DNA of 14,989 nt from Thermoleophilia bacterium (GTDB lineage: Bacteria; Actinomycetota; Thermoleophilia; Gaiellales; SKUG01). The notes beneath the pieces are model-generated. The model saw only the letters and a program-made list of their open reading frames with translations. It was not told the origin of the DNA and did no database searches. The stretch lies in contig JAOPYW010000102.1 in assembly GCA_025964405.1 (NCBI GenBank), positions 1 to 14,989 on the forward strand, given 5' to 3'. Shown in pieces: positions 6,096 to 13,364 of this stretch (the first letter of the stretch is position 1; every line of letters begins with the position of its first letter). The position numbers were made by a program, and so were the translations under genes.

Positions 6096-9000
6096 ATGCT
6101 CCTGCTGCACGGCGCACTCGACGGCACCGACCTGCTCCTGTGGGGGGAGCCGTTCAGCGACCCGGCTGCCGACGTCGTGCGCCACGTGGGGCAGCCCGCG
6201 CAGGCGATCGATGCCGCCGCGCTCGAAGCCGAGCTGGAGCACGCGTTCGGCGAGCTGGCCGGCAGCCGCACGCCCATCGATGCGCGGATGGGCGGCTGCA
6301 CCGTGCCTGCCCTGCGCCTCGACCCGCCCGGCGCGATCGCGCTCCTCGCGCGCGCGCACGAGCACCAGTCGCTGCTCGCGCCGGGCCTCGTGGCCGATGC
6401 CGCCCTGCGCGTGCTCGCCCGACTTGCCCGCCACGCCGCCGCGGCCGTGGTGCGGCAGGAACTCGTTCCGCACCTGCGGCGCCGGACCGGCGGCGACGAT
6501 TGGCAGGCGCGGTGGGAGCTCCTGCTCGCGCCCGACGCGCGCGACGCCCTGCGCGACAGCGCCCACGGCCTGCCGGCGTCGGCCCTCGCGTTGACCACGG
6601 GTGCGCCCGCCACCGACGCCGACCTCCTCCGCATCGACGACATTCTGCGCGACGTGCGGGCACTCGCGTTCGCCGGAGCGTGCGCCGACGCGTTCGTGCG
6701 GCGCCGCCTCCTCGAGGCGCCCGTGGAGCTCGTCGGCGCGGCCGGCACGAGCCTCCACGACCGGTGGCTGCGCGCCCTCACCCGCGACCGCGCGCACGTC
6801 GACGGCCCCGACGACGCACTCGAACGCCTGTCGGACGAGTTCGCGGCGTGGCAGCTCCGGCTCCGGCGCCGCGTCGACTCCCCCTTCCGCCTCTGCTTCC
6901 GGCTCGAGGAACCCACCGACGTCGGCGATGACGACGACGCCGTCGGCAGCAGCGAGGGCGCCACGTGGTACCTGCGCTTCCTCGTGCAGTCGCGCGCCGA
7001 CCCGAGCTTCCTCGTCGCGCTCGACGACGCCTGGGAGCCCCGCGGCTCCGACAAGGCGACGCTCCGCACGCTCGGGTTCCACGCCGGCGAGCACCTCTTC
7101 GCGCCACTGGGAGAGGCGGCCGCGCTCGCCGACCCGATCGCAGCGAGCCTGCAGCGCCCCCGGCCCGGCGGCGTCGAGTGCACGACGGCCGAGGCCCACG
7201 CGTTCCTCAGCGAGTCGGCTCCCCTGCTCGAGCAGGCCGGGTTCGGCGTGTTCGTACCGGCCTGGTGGCGCGGCCGCGGCGGACGCTTCCAGCTGAGCCT
7301 GCGCGCGAAGGTCACCACCGAACTCACCGGCGGACGCCGCAACCTCGACGCCCTCAACCTCGAGACACTCGTCGACTACGACTGGCACCTCGCGATCGGC
7401 GATGCCGAATTGACCGACCGCGAGCTGCGCGACCTCGCGCACCAGAAGACCCCGCTCCTGCACGTACGGGGGCAGTGGGTGGAGCTCGACTCGGGCGAGC
7501 TGCGTGCGGCGATCGCCCACGTCGACCGGCTGCTCGCCGACCCGCTCACGCCCGCGCGCGGCGGGGTGCGTGACGGCGAGGCGGCCTCGATCGCGCAGCT
7601 CGTCGCGATGTCGGTCGGGGCCGGCGGCACCGGTCCCGGGGGGCTCGCGATCTCCGGAGTGAGCGCGACCGGCGACATCGGTGCGCTGCTCGCCGACCTG
7701 CCCACGCACGACCTCGTCGCCGACCTCGAGCCACCCGCGGGCCTCGACGCCGAGCTGCGGCCCTACCAGCTGCGGGGCTACCGCTGGCTCGACGCGATGG
7801 CGCGGCTGGGGCTCGGCGCCTGCCTCGCCGACGTCATGGGCCTCGGCAAGACCGTGCAGGTGCTCGCCGCGATCCAGGGCGCGAAGGAGCGTGCGGCAGT
7901 CGACACGTCTGACACGGCCCGCGCGGCGCACGGCCCCACCCTCATCGCCTGCCCCACCTCGGTCGTCACGAACTGGCTGCGCGAGTGCCAGCGCTTCACG
8001 CCCGGGCTCACGGTGCTCGTGCACCACGGCCCCGATCGACTGACCGGCGATGCGTTCGCGCAGGCCGTCGCGCCCGCCGACGGCTCCCCCGCGGCTGACA
8101 TCGTGATCACGAGCTTCGCGCTGCTCGCCCGCGACGAGGCGCTCCTGGCGCGCATCGACTGGAGTCGCGTCGTGCTCGACGAGGCGCAGAACATCTAGAA
8201 CCCGGGCACCGCCCACGCCCGCGCCGCACGCGCACTTCACGCGCCGATTTGCATCGCGCTCACCGGCACGCCGGTGGAGAACCACGTGGGCGACCTGTGG
8301 TCGATCATGGAGTTCCTCAACCCGGGGCTGCTCGGCACGCAGCGCGACTTCCGGCGCCGCTACCTGCTGCCGATCCAGGCCGGCGATTTCCCGGAGGTCA
8401 CGGCGCGCCTGCGTCGGCTCACCGCGCCGTTCGTGTTGCGTCGGCTCAAGACCGACCGCACGGTCATCGCCGACCTGCCCGACAAGTTCGAGACGGTCGA
8501 GTACTGCACGCTCACGACCGAGCAGGTCGCGCTCTACGAGGCGATCATCGAAGATGCGAAGCGGGTCATCCGCGGACCCAGGCTCGCAGGCATCGACCGC
8601 CGCGGCATGATCCTCGCGACGATCTCCAAGCTCAAGCAGGTGTGCAACCACCCCGCCCAGCTGCTCGGTGACAACTCGCGCATCGCGGGGCGCTCCGGCA
8701 AGCTGGCCCGTCTGGAAGCGCTGCTCGAACAGGTGCTCGAACGCGGCGAGCGTGCGCTCGTGTTCACCCAGTTCGTGCAGATGGGGGAGCTGCTCCGGCG
8801 GCAGCTGCATGACACGTTCGGACGCGAGGTGCTCCTCCTCCACGGCGGCACGAGCCGGAAGCAGCGCGACGCGATGGTGGCGCGGTTCCAGGATGCGGGC
8901 GCGGGCGCGCCGCCCATCCTCGTGCTGTCGCTCAAGGCGGGCGGGTCGGGCCTCAACCTGACGGCCGCCACGCACGTGGTGCACTTCGACCGCTGGTGGA

Positions 9001-9287
9001 ACCCGGCGACCGAGCAGCAGGCCACCGACCGCGCCTTCCGCATCGGGCAGACGCGCGACGTGCAGGTGCACGCGCTGGTCTGCGCCGGCACGGTCGAGGA
9101 GCAGGTCGACCGCATGCTCCAACAGAAACGCGCGGTGGCCGAGGACGTCGTCGGGGCCGGCGAGCAGTGGATCACCGAACTGGGCGACGACGAACTGCTC
9201 GACCTCGTGCAGTTGCGCACCGACACGCTCCTGCAGCCGGGCGACCTCGGCCACACGGGAAAGCAGTGGGGCCGTGCCACCCTCTGA
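6096..9287 (+). pseudogene. SNF2-family DEAD/DEAH helicase, interrupted by an in-frame TAG
   Basis: The full frame encodes a 1,063-codon SNF2-type DNA translocase with one internal amber at codon 701. The N-terminal ~480 residues include the SNF2-associated (DUF3670-type) region, with FRLCFRLEEP, WYLRFLVQSRADPSFLV and GFGVFVPAWW. The motor follows: LRPYQLRGYRWL, Walker A MGLGKT (K585), ACPTSVVTNW, motif II DEAQ (695-698), LTGTPVEN, then the C-terminal lobe with LVFTQFVQM, LHGGTSRKQRD, LKAGGSGLNLT and WWNPATEQQATDRAFRIGQ. All motor motifs survive on both sides of the TAG, in the same frame. The truncated product (6096-8198, 700 aa) would have ATP-binding motifs I and II but no second lobe. It is either a fresh nonsense mutation or a sequence error. 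GTG 6081 is an alternative start. Confidence 0.88.
8196..8198 (+). other. Premature amber codon in SNF2 motif II region
   Basis: The codon reads TAG between DEAQNI and NPGTAHARAARAL. Relatives usually have lysine here (DEAQxIKNP), so a single A-to-T change from AAG explains it. TAG also ends the genes at 11435, 12118 and 14480, so amber appears to be an ordinary stop in this genome. Confidence 0.9.
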
Positions 9288-10266
9288 CTTCCACGACCAG
9301 CACGGCGGCGATCGGTTCCCGCCCCCCTCGACGCCCCGCAAGGTCGCGGGCGGCATCCGCCTGCAGGCACGCGGACGCCAGCCCGTCGGCACGACCTGGT
9401 GGGCACGCCGCTGGCTCGCCTCACTCGAGGCGCTGGGTATCGGCGAGCGGCTCGAGCGCGGTCGCGACTACGCGCGCGGCGGGCAGGTCATGACGCTCGA
9501 CGTCGACGTGTCGGGTGTCGTGTCGGCGAAGGTGCAGGGCACGCGCCTCACCCCGTATGCGGCGCGCATCGAGGCGCAGCCGTTCACGCAGCTGGAGTGG
9601 CTCGGGCTCGCTGACGCGTTCGCGGCGCAGGCGAATTTCCGGGCGCAGCTGCTCGCCGGCGTCATGCCCGACGACGCCGAGGCGATCTTCGCGCGCGCTG
9701 GGCTCCGGCTCTTCCCGACCACCGACGACGACCTGCACTTCAGCTGCACGTGTGCCGACTGGGCCACGCCCTGTCGGCACGTGGCGGCGGCGTGCTACCT
9801 CGTCGGCGAGGCGTTCGACCGCGACCCGCTCCTGCTGCTGCGCCTGCGCGGCATCGAGGCACCCCTCCTGCTCGAGCTGCTGGCCAGCCGCGACGGTTCG
9901 ACCGGCGGGGGCGCGCCCAGGGGGGACGCAGAACGCGCGGTCGGTGCCCCTGCGACTCCGGCGGGGCCAGCTGGCACCGAGCCCGCGGTCGATTCCGTCC
10001 AGTTCTGGTCGGTTCCGGGCAGCGAGCAGCAGCCACGGCTCGACCTCACCCCGCCACCGGCCGACGCGCCGCTCGTGCGCATCCTCGGTGCAGTGCCCTT
10101 CTGGCGCGGGCTCGACGACTTCGAGCCGACCATGCGCACGCTCTACGCGCGCCTCCGGGGTGACGGGGTCGCCCTCGACGTCGCGCTCGACGTGATGCTC
10201 GACGCAGCGCTCGACGGTGCTCCTGAGGGTGCGCTCGGTCGGGGGCCCGATACCCTCGGTACGTAA
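9274..10266 (+). CDS. SWIM zinc-finger protein, partner of the SNF2 helicase
   Basis: A GTG start, 14 bases before the end of the SNF2 frame, gives a 330-aa protein. Its SWIM zinc finger is FSCTCADWATPCRHVAAACY: ligands C158, C160, C167 and H169 in a CxCx6CxH pattern. SWIM domains bind nucleic acid or proteins. The N-terminal part (TTWWARRWLASLEALG, then RGRDYARGGQVMTLDVDVSG) is typical of the SWIM proteins that sit next to SNF2 helicases in Actinobacteria. After the finger come a Leu-rich helix, a Gly/Ala/Pro linker (about 205-240) and a C-terminus with a short ALDVALDVMLDAALDGA repeat-like helix. Overlap with the helicase suggests coupled translation, which the premature TAG upstream may weaken. 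The pair is presumed to act together on nucleic acid; this is inference. Confidence 0.85.
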   Translation: MPPSDFHDQHGGDRFPPPSTPRKVAGGIRLQARGRQPVGTTWWARRWLASLEALGIGERLERGRDYARGGQVMTLDVDVSGVVSAKVQGTRLTPYAARIEAQPFTQLEWLGLADAFAAQANFRAQLLAGVMPDDAEAIFARAGLRLFPTTDDDLHFSCTCADWATPCRHVAAACYLVGEAFDRDPLLLLRLRGIEAPLLLELLASRDGSTGGGAPRGDAERAVGAPATPAGPAGTEPAVDSVQFWSVPGSEQQPRLDLTPPPADAPLVRILGAVPFWRGLDDFEPTMRTLYARLRGDGVALDVALDVMLDAALDGAPEGALGRGPDTLGT

Positions 10267-10296
10267 CGGGCGGCGCTCCCCGCCCGATACACCGGC

Positions 10297-11445
10297 ATGG
10301 GGGATGTGGAGGGGATCGTCGGCGGCCTGCGTGCACTCGTGCGCACCATCGACGCGTCTGCGTACGCGGGCGAGATGTATGGCGCCCGTGCCCTCGAGAC
10401 GATCGCGCACGACACGCCGATCTTCGCCCGTGACGCGCCGGGCGCGCTGCTGGAGGCGGTGAACGAGTCGGCGACCCGCCTCCTCGACAGCCCCACCGGC
10501 GCGCGACTTCGTCGCGTGCTCGACACGGCGGCCGCGCTGGCGGACGAGCGACCTGATTCGAAGTTCCGCGGCATCGTGCTCGCGAGCGACGCCGACGCCG
10601 CCGCCGGCTGGGCGCGCATCTCGGCGTTGCGAACCGAAGCGCCGCTCGATCCGGCGGCACCGCCCTTCGCGCAGGCGTCCGACTACCTCACCGAGGCGCA
10701 GACCACCTTCGCCGGGGCAGCAGCCTACTTCGGTCACGACGGAATGATCGTGCCGGCGACGAGCGGTCCGGGTACCGGCGGCTACCTCGCGATCGCCGGC
10801 GACGTCGCAGACCGACCCCCGCACGTGACGCTCGACGAGGTCGTGGCCCGCTTCACCGATGCGACGCTCACCCAGGTCGACCAGGCGCGGCTGCTGGAGG
10901 CTGTTCGGCCCACCGACAACGCGATGCGGCGCGGGTTCTCCGACGTGCTGCACGAACTCGAGCACGCCGACGGCGTGGTGTATCGGGGTGACGACGCAGT
11001 CGCGCGGGCCCTCGAGGAGGGCTCGACCGACACCATCGCGCACTGGCCGGGGCGCCTCGACTCGTTCCTCGAGCGTGCCGGCGTCACCGACGAGGTCATG
11101 GGCGCGGCCAAGGACGAATCGATGCGCGGCTATCCCAGCGAGGTCGACGGCATGCGCGGGTACCTCCGCCTGGCCGGCGTCGATCCGAACCTGCCCGCAG
11201 ACCTGCCGAGGGCGTTCGCGCTGCTGCGCGGACGTCAGGAATCCGGGCAGGTGCTCGACAACCTGGCTGGCGCCATCGCAGCGTACTCAGGCAACGGTGG
11301 CGACGAGCATGTTCGTGCCGTACGCACGATCCTCGCGGGCGAGCCCGCGTCACTCGATGCGGTCAGTCGCGTCGAGGCGGCGCTCCTGGGCGCCGTCGAG
11401 GCACCCTCGCAGCCGGCTCTCGCGGCCGCAGCTCCTACGGCCTGA
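10297..11445 (+). CDS. Uncharacterised protein with HExxH motif, putative metallopeptidase
   Basis: The 382-aa product has no signal peptide or membrane segment and I recognise no named family. In the middle, DVLHELEHADGVVYRGDDAV contains HExxH (H219, E220, H223), the zinc-binding pattern of zincins. It is followed 17-18 residues later by ALEEGSTDTIAHW, where E240 or E241 could be the third ligand, and then by GYPSEVDGMRGYL (278-290). HExxH, then an EEGxTD helix, then a YPxEV-type segment is the order seen in gluzincin-like peptidases and some zincin toxins. The first ~150 residues are Ala-rich and helical with no motif. The gene starts 30 bases after the SWIM gene without a clear ribosome site, and its end overlaps the NlpC gene by 11 bases. 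The coding call is strong; the peptidase role is inference. Confidence 0.8.
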   Translation: MGDVEGIVGGLRALVRTIDASAYAGEMYGARALETIAHDTPIFARDAPGALLEAVNESATRLLDSPTGARLRRVLDTAAALADERPDSKFRGIVLASDADAAAGWARISALRTEAPLDPAAPPFAQASDYLTEAQTTFAGAAAYFGHDGMIVPATSGPGTGGYLAIAGDVADRPPHVTLDEVVARFTDATLTQVDQARLLEAVRPTDNAMRRGFSDVLHELEHADGVVYRGDDAVARALEEGSTDTIAHWPGRLDSFLERAGVTDEVMGAAKDESMRGYPSEVDGMRGYLRLAGVDPNLPADLPRAFALLRGRQESGQVLDNLAGAIAAYSGNGGDEHVRAVRTILAGEPASLDAVSRVEAALLGAVEAPSQPALAAAAPTA

Positions 11446-11962
11446 CCGCACCCTTGAAGGCCGAGCCCGACGGGAGCGTGGCGACCACGACGCGGCGGCC
11501 GGTGCCCGGTGCGTGCACGTAGCGGTTCTTGCCGAGGTAGATGCCCATGTGACCGTAGCCGGAGGCCCACGTGAAGACGAGGTCGCCCTTCAGCAGGCGC
11601 GAGCGCGGCACGCGCATGCCGAGGCGTGCGAACTGCTGCGACGTGCGCGCGGCGAGTGGATGGCGGATCGCCTTGTACGCGAACACGACGAGGCCGGAGC
11701 AGTCGAACCGGCGGGGACCGACGGCGCCCCACTGGTAGGGCGAGCCAGCCTTCCGCGACGCGAGGTTCGCGGCACTGATGCGCTGCGCGAGGGTCGTCGT
11801 CACCGGCGCGGCGTCCGCACTGGCCGGCATCGTTGCCGGCACGGTGGCGAGCGCAGCGGCGACACCCGCCACGACGAGCGGCATGCGGAACCGGGCGCGT
11901 CGCAGGCGACGGGCGTTCGGAGGAACGGGCATTTCGTTGGAATTCGTTCGGTGAGTAACCAT
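11435..11962 (-). CDS. NlpC/P60 family cell-wall hydrolase, exported
   Basis: This 175-aa protein is a probable peptidoglycan endopeptidase with a cysteine-protease fold. The catalytic Cys88 lies in RRFDCSGLVVFAY, His138 in GYGHMGIYLG, and His150 in YVHAPGTG completes the triad. The N-terminus is an export signal: an Arg-rich segment (ARRLRRARFR, 17-26), a hydrophobic core (MPLVVAGVAAALATVPA) and an ASADA-AP cleavage region near residue 51. The domain follows directly, with no SH3 or LysM anchor, so it is a minimal single-domain enzyme. The ATG at 11960-11962 is preferred over the one at 11930-11932 because a GAGGTG ribosome site lies 7 bases before it. The TAG stop at 11435-11437 falls inside the end of the convergent 382-aa gene. 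Confidence 0.92.
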   Translation of the reverse strand: MVTHRTNSNEMPVPPNARRLRRARFRMPLVVAGVAAALATVPATMPASADAAPVTTTLAQRISAANLASRKAGSPYQWGAVGPRRFDCSGLVVFAYKAIRHPLAARTSQQFARLGMRVPRSRLLKGDLVFTWASGYGHMGIYLGKNRYVHAPGTGRRVVVATLPSGSAFKGAVRP

Positions 11963-11969
11963 GTAGGCC

Positions 11970-11975
11970 CACCTC
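11970..11975 (-). promoter_or_regulatory. Ribosome binding site of the NlpC/P60 gene
   Basis: GAGGTG on the minus strand, 7 bases before the ATG at 11960-11962. It decides for this start over the internal ATG at 11930-11932. Confidence 0.7.
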
Positions 11976-12006
11976 GGCGAGCCTCCGCGCCCCCTTGAGC
12001 AGTAAA

Positions 12007-12025
12007 CGGTAGTTTTCCGCTACCG
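12007..12025 (-). promoter_or_regulatory. Hairpin in the leader of the NlpC/P60 gene
   Basis: CGGTAG (12007-12012) and CTACCG (12020-12025) form a perfect 6-bp inverted repeat around a 7-base loop, in a locally AT-richer patch. It sits about 45 bases upstream of the NlpC start. A competing pairing of AACGG (12005-12009) with CCGTT (12029-12033) overlaps it. On the minus strand TTGCGG, 17 bases and TTACTG could be a weak promoter across the same spot. It may be an operator, a leader hairpin or part of the end of the upstream transcript. It does not match what I remember of the ydaO c-di-AMP riboswitch, which often precedes such genes. Confidence 0.35.
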
Positions 12026-12117
12026 CAACCGTTCGACATGATCACGACCTTGCGACCGCGTGCCTCGCGGGCGACGAGCGCCCAACTGCGCTTCGGCCGG
12101 CGCTCGGCCCGCCCCGC

Positions 12118-12582
12118 CTAGCGCTTCGGAACGACGATGCCCTGCGACTTCGCCCACGCGGCGACCTTCTTGTCAGCCTCCGCCTGGTTGAGCAGCCCTG
12201 CCTCCACGGCCGGTTCGAGCAGCGTGCGCTGGTCGTTGAGGCGCTCCTGGTCGACCTGGTCCTTCACGAGCGCCTCGATGTTGTCGAGCTTCTCGCGCAG
12301 TCCGTCGAACGTGCGCCGATGCTCACGGAACAGCGCGACGAGCATCTTCTCGCTGTACCACCGCTTGTCGACCGTCGTGATACGCGCCTTGGGGCTCGCC
12401 TTCGCCTTCGCGGCCGGCTTGCCCGCCGAGCCGAGGCGCGGCGGCACCCAGAAACCGTGGAACGCCTTGTAGTTGGAGACCGGCTTCGGCTTGTCCTCCG
12501 GCACGTAGCCCTTGCCACGCAGGTAGGTGTGCCACTCCTTCGCTGTGGAATCGAGCGTCGGCTTGTTGTGGTCGTTGGCCAT
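12118..12582 (-). CDS. Hypothetical soluble protein, 154 aa
   Basis: The ATG at 12580-12582 has an AGGAG ribosome site 8 bases upstream. The product is charged and soluble with no export signal. The N-terminal third (STAKEWHTYLRGKGYVPEDK, then SNYKAFHGFWVPPRLG) has many aromatic residues and may be a small folded unit. A Lys/Ala/Pro-rich linker (GKPAAKAKASPKARI, 54-68) follows, then a long helical region (about 75-145; SEKMLVALFREHRRTFDGLR and NIEALVKDQVDQERL) that may form a coiled coil. The C-terminal LLNQAEADKKVAAWAKSQGI resembles a short helical hairpin. I do not recognise the family. It ends in TAG, lies 155 bases upstream of the NlpC start on the same strand, and is divergent from the DUF1697 gene. 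Confidence 0.75.
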   Translation of the reverse strand: MANDHNKPTLDSTAKEWHTYLRGKGYVPEDKPKPVSNYKAFHGFWVPPRLGSAGKPAAKAKASPKARITTVDKRWYSEKMLVALFREHRRTFDGLREKLDNIEALVKDQVDQERLNDQRTLLEPAVEAGLLNQAEADKKVAAWAKSQGIVVPKR

Positions 12583-12590
12583 CAGTGGTG

Positions 12591-12595
12591 CTCCT
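12591..12595 (-). promoter_or_regulatory. Ribosome binding site of the 154-aa protein
   Basis: AGGAG on the minus strand, 8 bases before the ATG at 12580-12582. It sets the start; the frame stays open upstream but that part overlaps the divergent DUF1697 gene. The rest of the 114-base divergent gap (12583-12696) must hold promoters for both genes, but none is clear to me. Confidence 0.65.
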
Positions 12596-12696
12596 GGGGC
12601 GACTCGTTGCAATCCATCCTGCGCATTCGGGCACGCGACGGATTTCCCTCCAACTTCCGTGGTGCGACAGCCTCCACCGTGGGTACGTTGGTCAAC

Positions 12697-13230
12697 ATGG
12701 CCCAGCTCGCCTTCCTCCTCCGTGGCATCAATGTCGGCACTGCGAAGGCGGTCGCCATGGCGGAGCTGCGCACCGCGGTCGAGGCCGCGGGGTTCGAGCA
12801 GCCCCGCACGCTCCTGCGGAGCGGCAACCTCGTCGCGGCCACCGACCTGTCGGTCGCAGCAGCCGGGCCGGCCGTCGAAGCCGTCATCCGCGACACCTTC
12901 GGCATGGACGTCGGAGTCGTGGTGCGCGCCAAGCGCGACCTCGCCCAGCTCGTGCACGACGCACCGCTCGCCGACGTCGCCGAGAACCCGTCGCGCCATG
13001 TGGTGGCGTTCTTCTCGGAGCCGCCGCCGCCCGCCGCACTCGCGGCCTTCGTCGAGGCCACCGAGGCACCCGACGCCGCGCTCGCCCGCACGCGGGAGCT
13101 CGTGCTCTGGCTTCCGGCGGGACAGGCCGATTCGCCCGCGGCCAAACGCTTGGCGAAGCTCAAGCTCCCCGGCGTCACCACCGTGCGCAACTGGAACACG
13201 GTGACGAAGCTGCTCGCCCTGTTCGACTGA
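12697..13230 (+). CDS. DUF1697 domain protein
   Basis: The 177-aa product matches DUF1697 over its whole length. It opens with AFLLRGINVGTAKAVAMAEL, has the conserved RTLLRSGNLV turn (37-46), then VVVRAKRDLAQLV, VVAFFSEPPPP and the C-terminal TVRNWNTVTKLLALF, which ends the domain as usual. The family is widespread, about 180 aa, cytoplasmic and of unknown biochemical function. The ATG is chosen because the conserved sequence begins immediately; a GTG 18 bases upstream is possible. No strong ribosome site is visible. It is divergent from the 154-aa gene and separated from the sugar transporter by 134 bases, so it is probably a single-gene transcript. Confidence 0.9.
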   Translation: MAQLAFLLRGINVGTAKAVAMAELRTAVEAAGFEQPRTLLRSGNLVAATDLSVAAAGPAVEAVIRDTFGMDVGVVVRAKRDLAQLVHDAPLADVAENPSRHVVAFFSEPPPPAALAAFVEATEAPDAALARTRELVLWLPAGQADSPAAKRLAKLKLPGVTTVRNWNTVTKLLALFD

Positions 13231-13364
13231 GCGCGCTGCGTGACGACCGAATCCGCCCTTGATTCACGTGCGCGCGTGACATGTGTGAGATCGGGCAGGA
13301 ACCCGGTGCAGCGACGCGAATCAGTGCCGTGCAACTTCCGTACCAATTCATCGAGAGGAACACC
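13231..13364 (+). promoter_or_regulatory. Upstream region of the xylF-like transporter
   Basis: This 134-base gap should hold the promoter of the sugar transporter. CACGTGC-GCGCGTG at 13265-13278 is a 14-bp inverted repeat with one mismatched pair, a candidate operator for a sugar-responsive repressor. TTGATT just before it (13259-13264) could be a -35 element. GAGAGGA at 13353-13359, 5 bases before the ATG, is a good ribosome site. The operator and promoter calls are tentative. Confidence 0.4.

Noticed and set aside
8196..8198. Amber reassignment, for example pyrrolysine or suppressor decoding
   Set aside because: TAG serves as the normal stop of three other genes in the window (11435, 12118, 14480), and no decoding machinery is seen. 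Not excluded, but less likely than mutation or sequence error.
8274..9287. The second half of the SNF2 frame as an independent gene starting at GTG 8274
   Set aside because: It begins inside the conserved TGTPVEN motif, has no ribosome site, lacks motifs I and II, and is in the same frame as the upstream half. It is the continuation of one gene after a nonsense codon.
5913..9392. A very long open minus-strand extension of the glycoside hydrolase frame, over 1,100 codons, antisense to SNF2
   Set aside because: It is Arg/Val/Glu/His-rich with no motif and mirrors the strong codon bias of the SNF2 gene. High-GC genes commonly leave such antisense frames open. The signal peptide and ribosome site fix the real start at 5912.
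10163..10240. Repeat-like ALDVALDVMLDAALDGA stretch at the end of the SWIM protein
   Set aside because: Short, imperfect and low in complexity; more likely a helical tail than a designed repeat.
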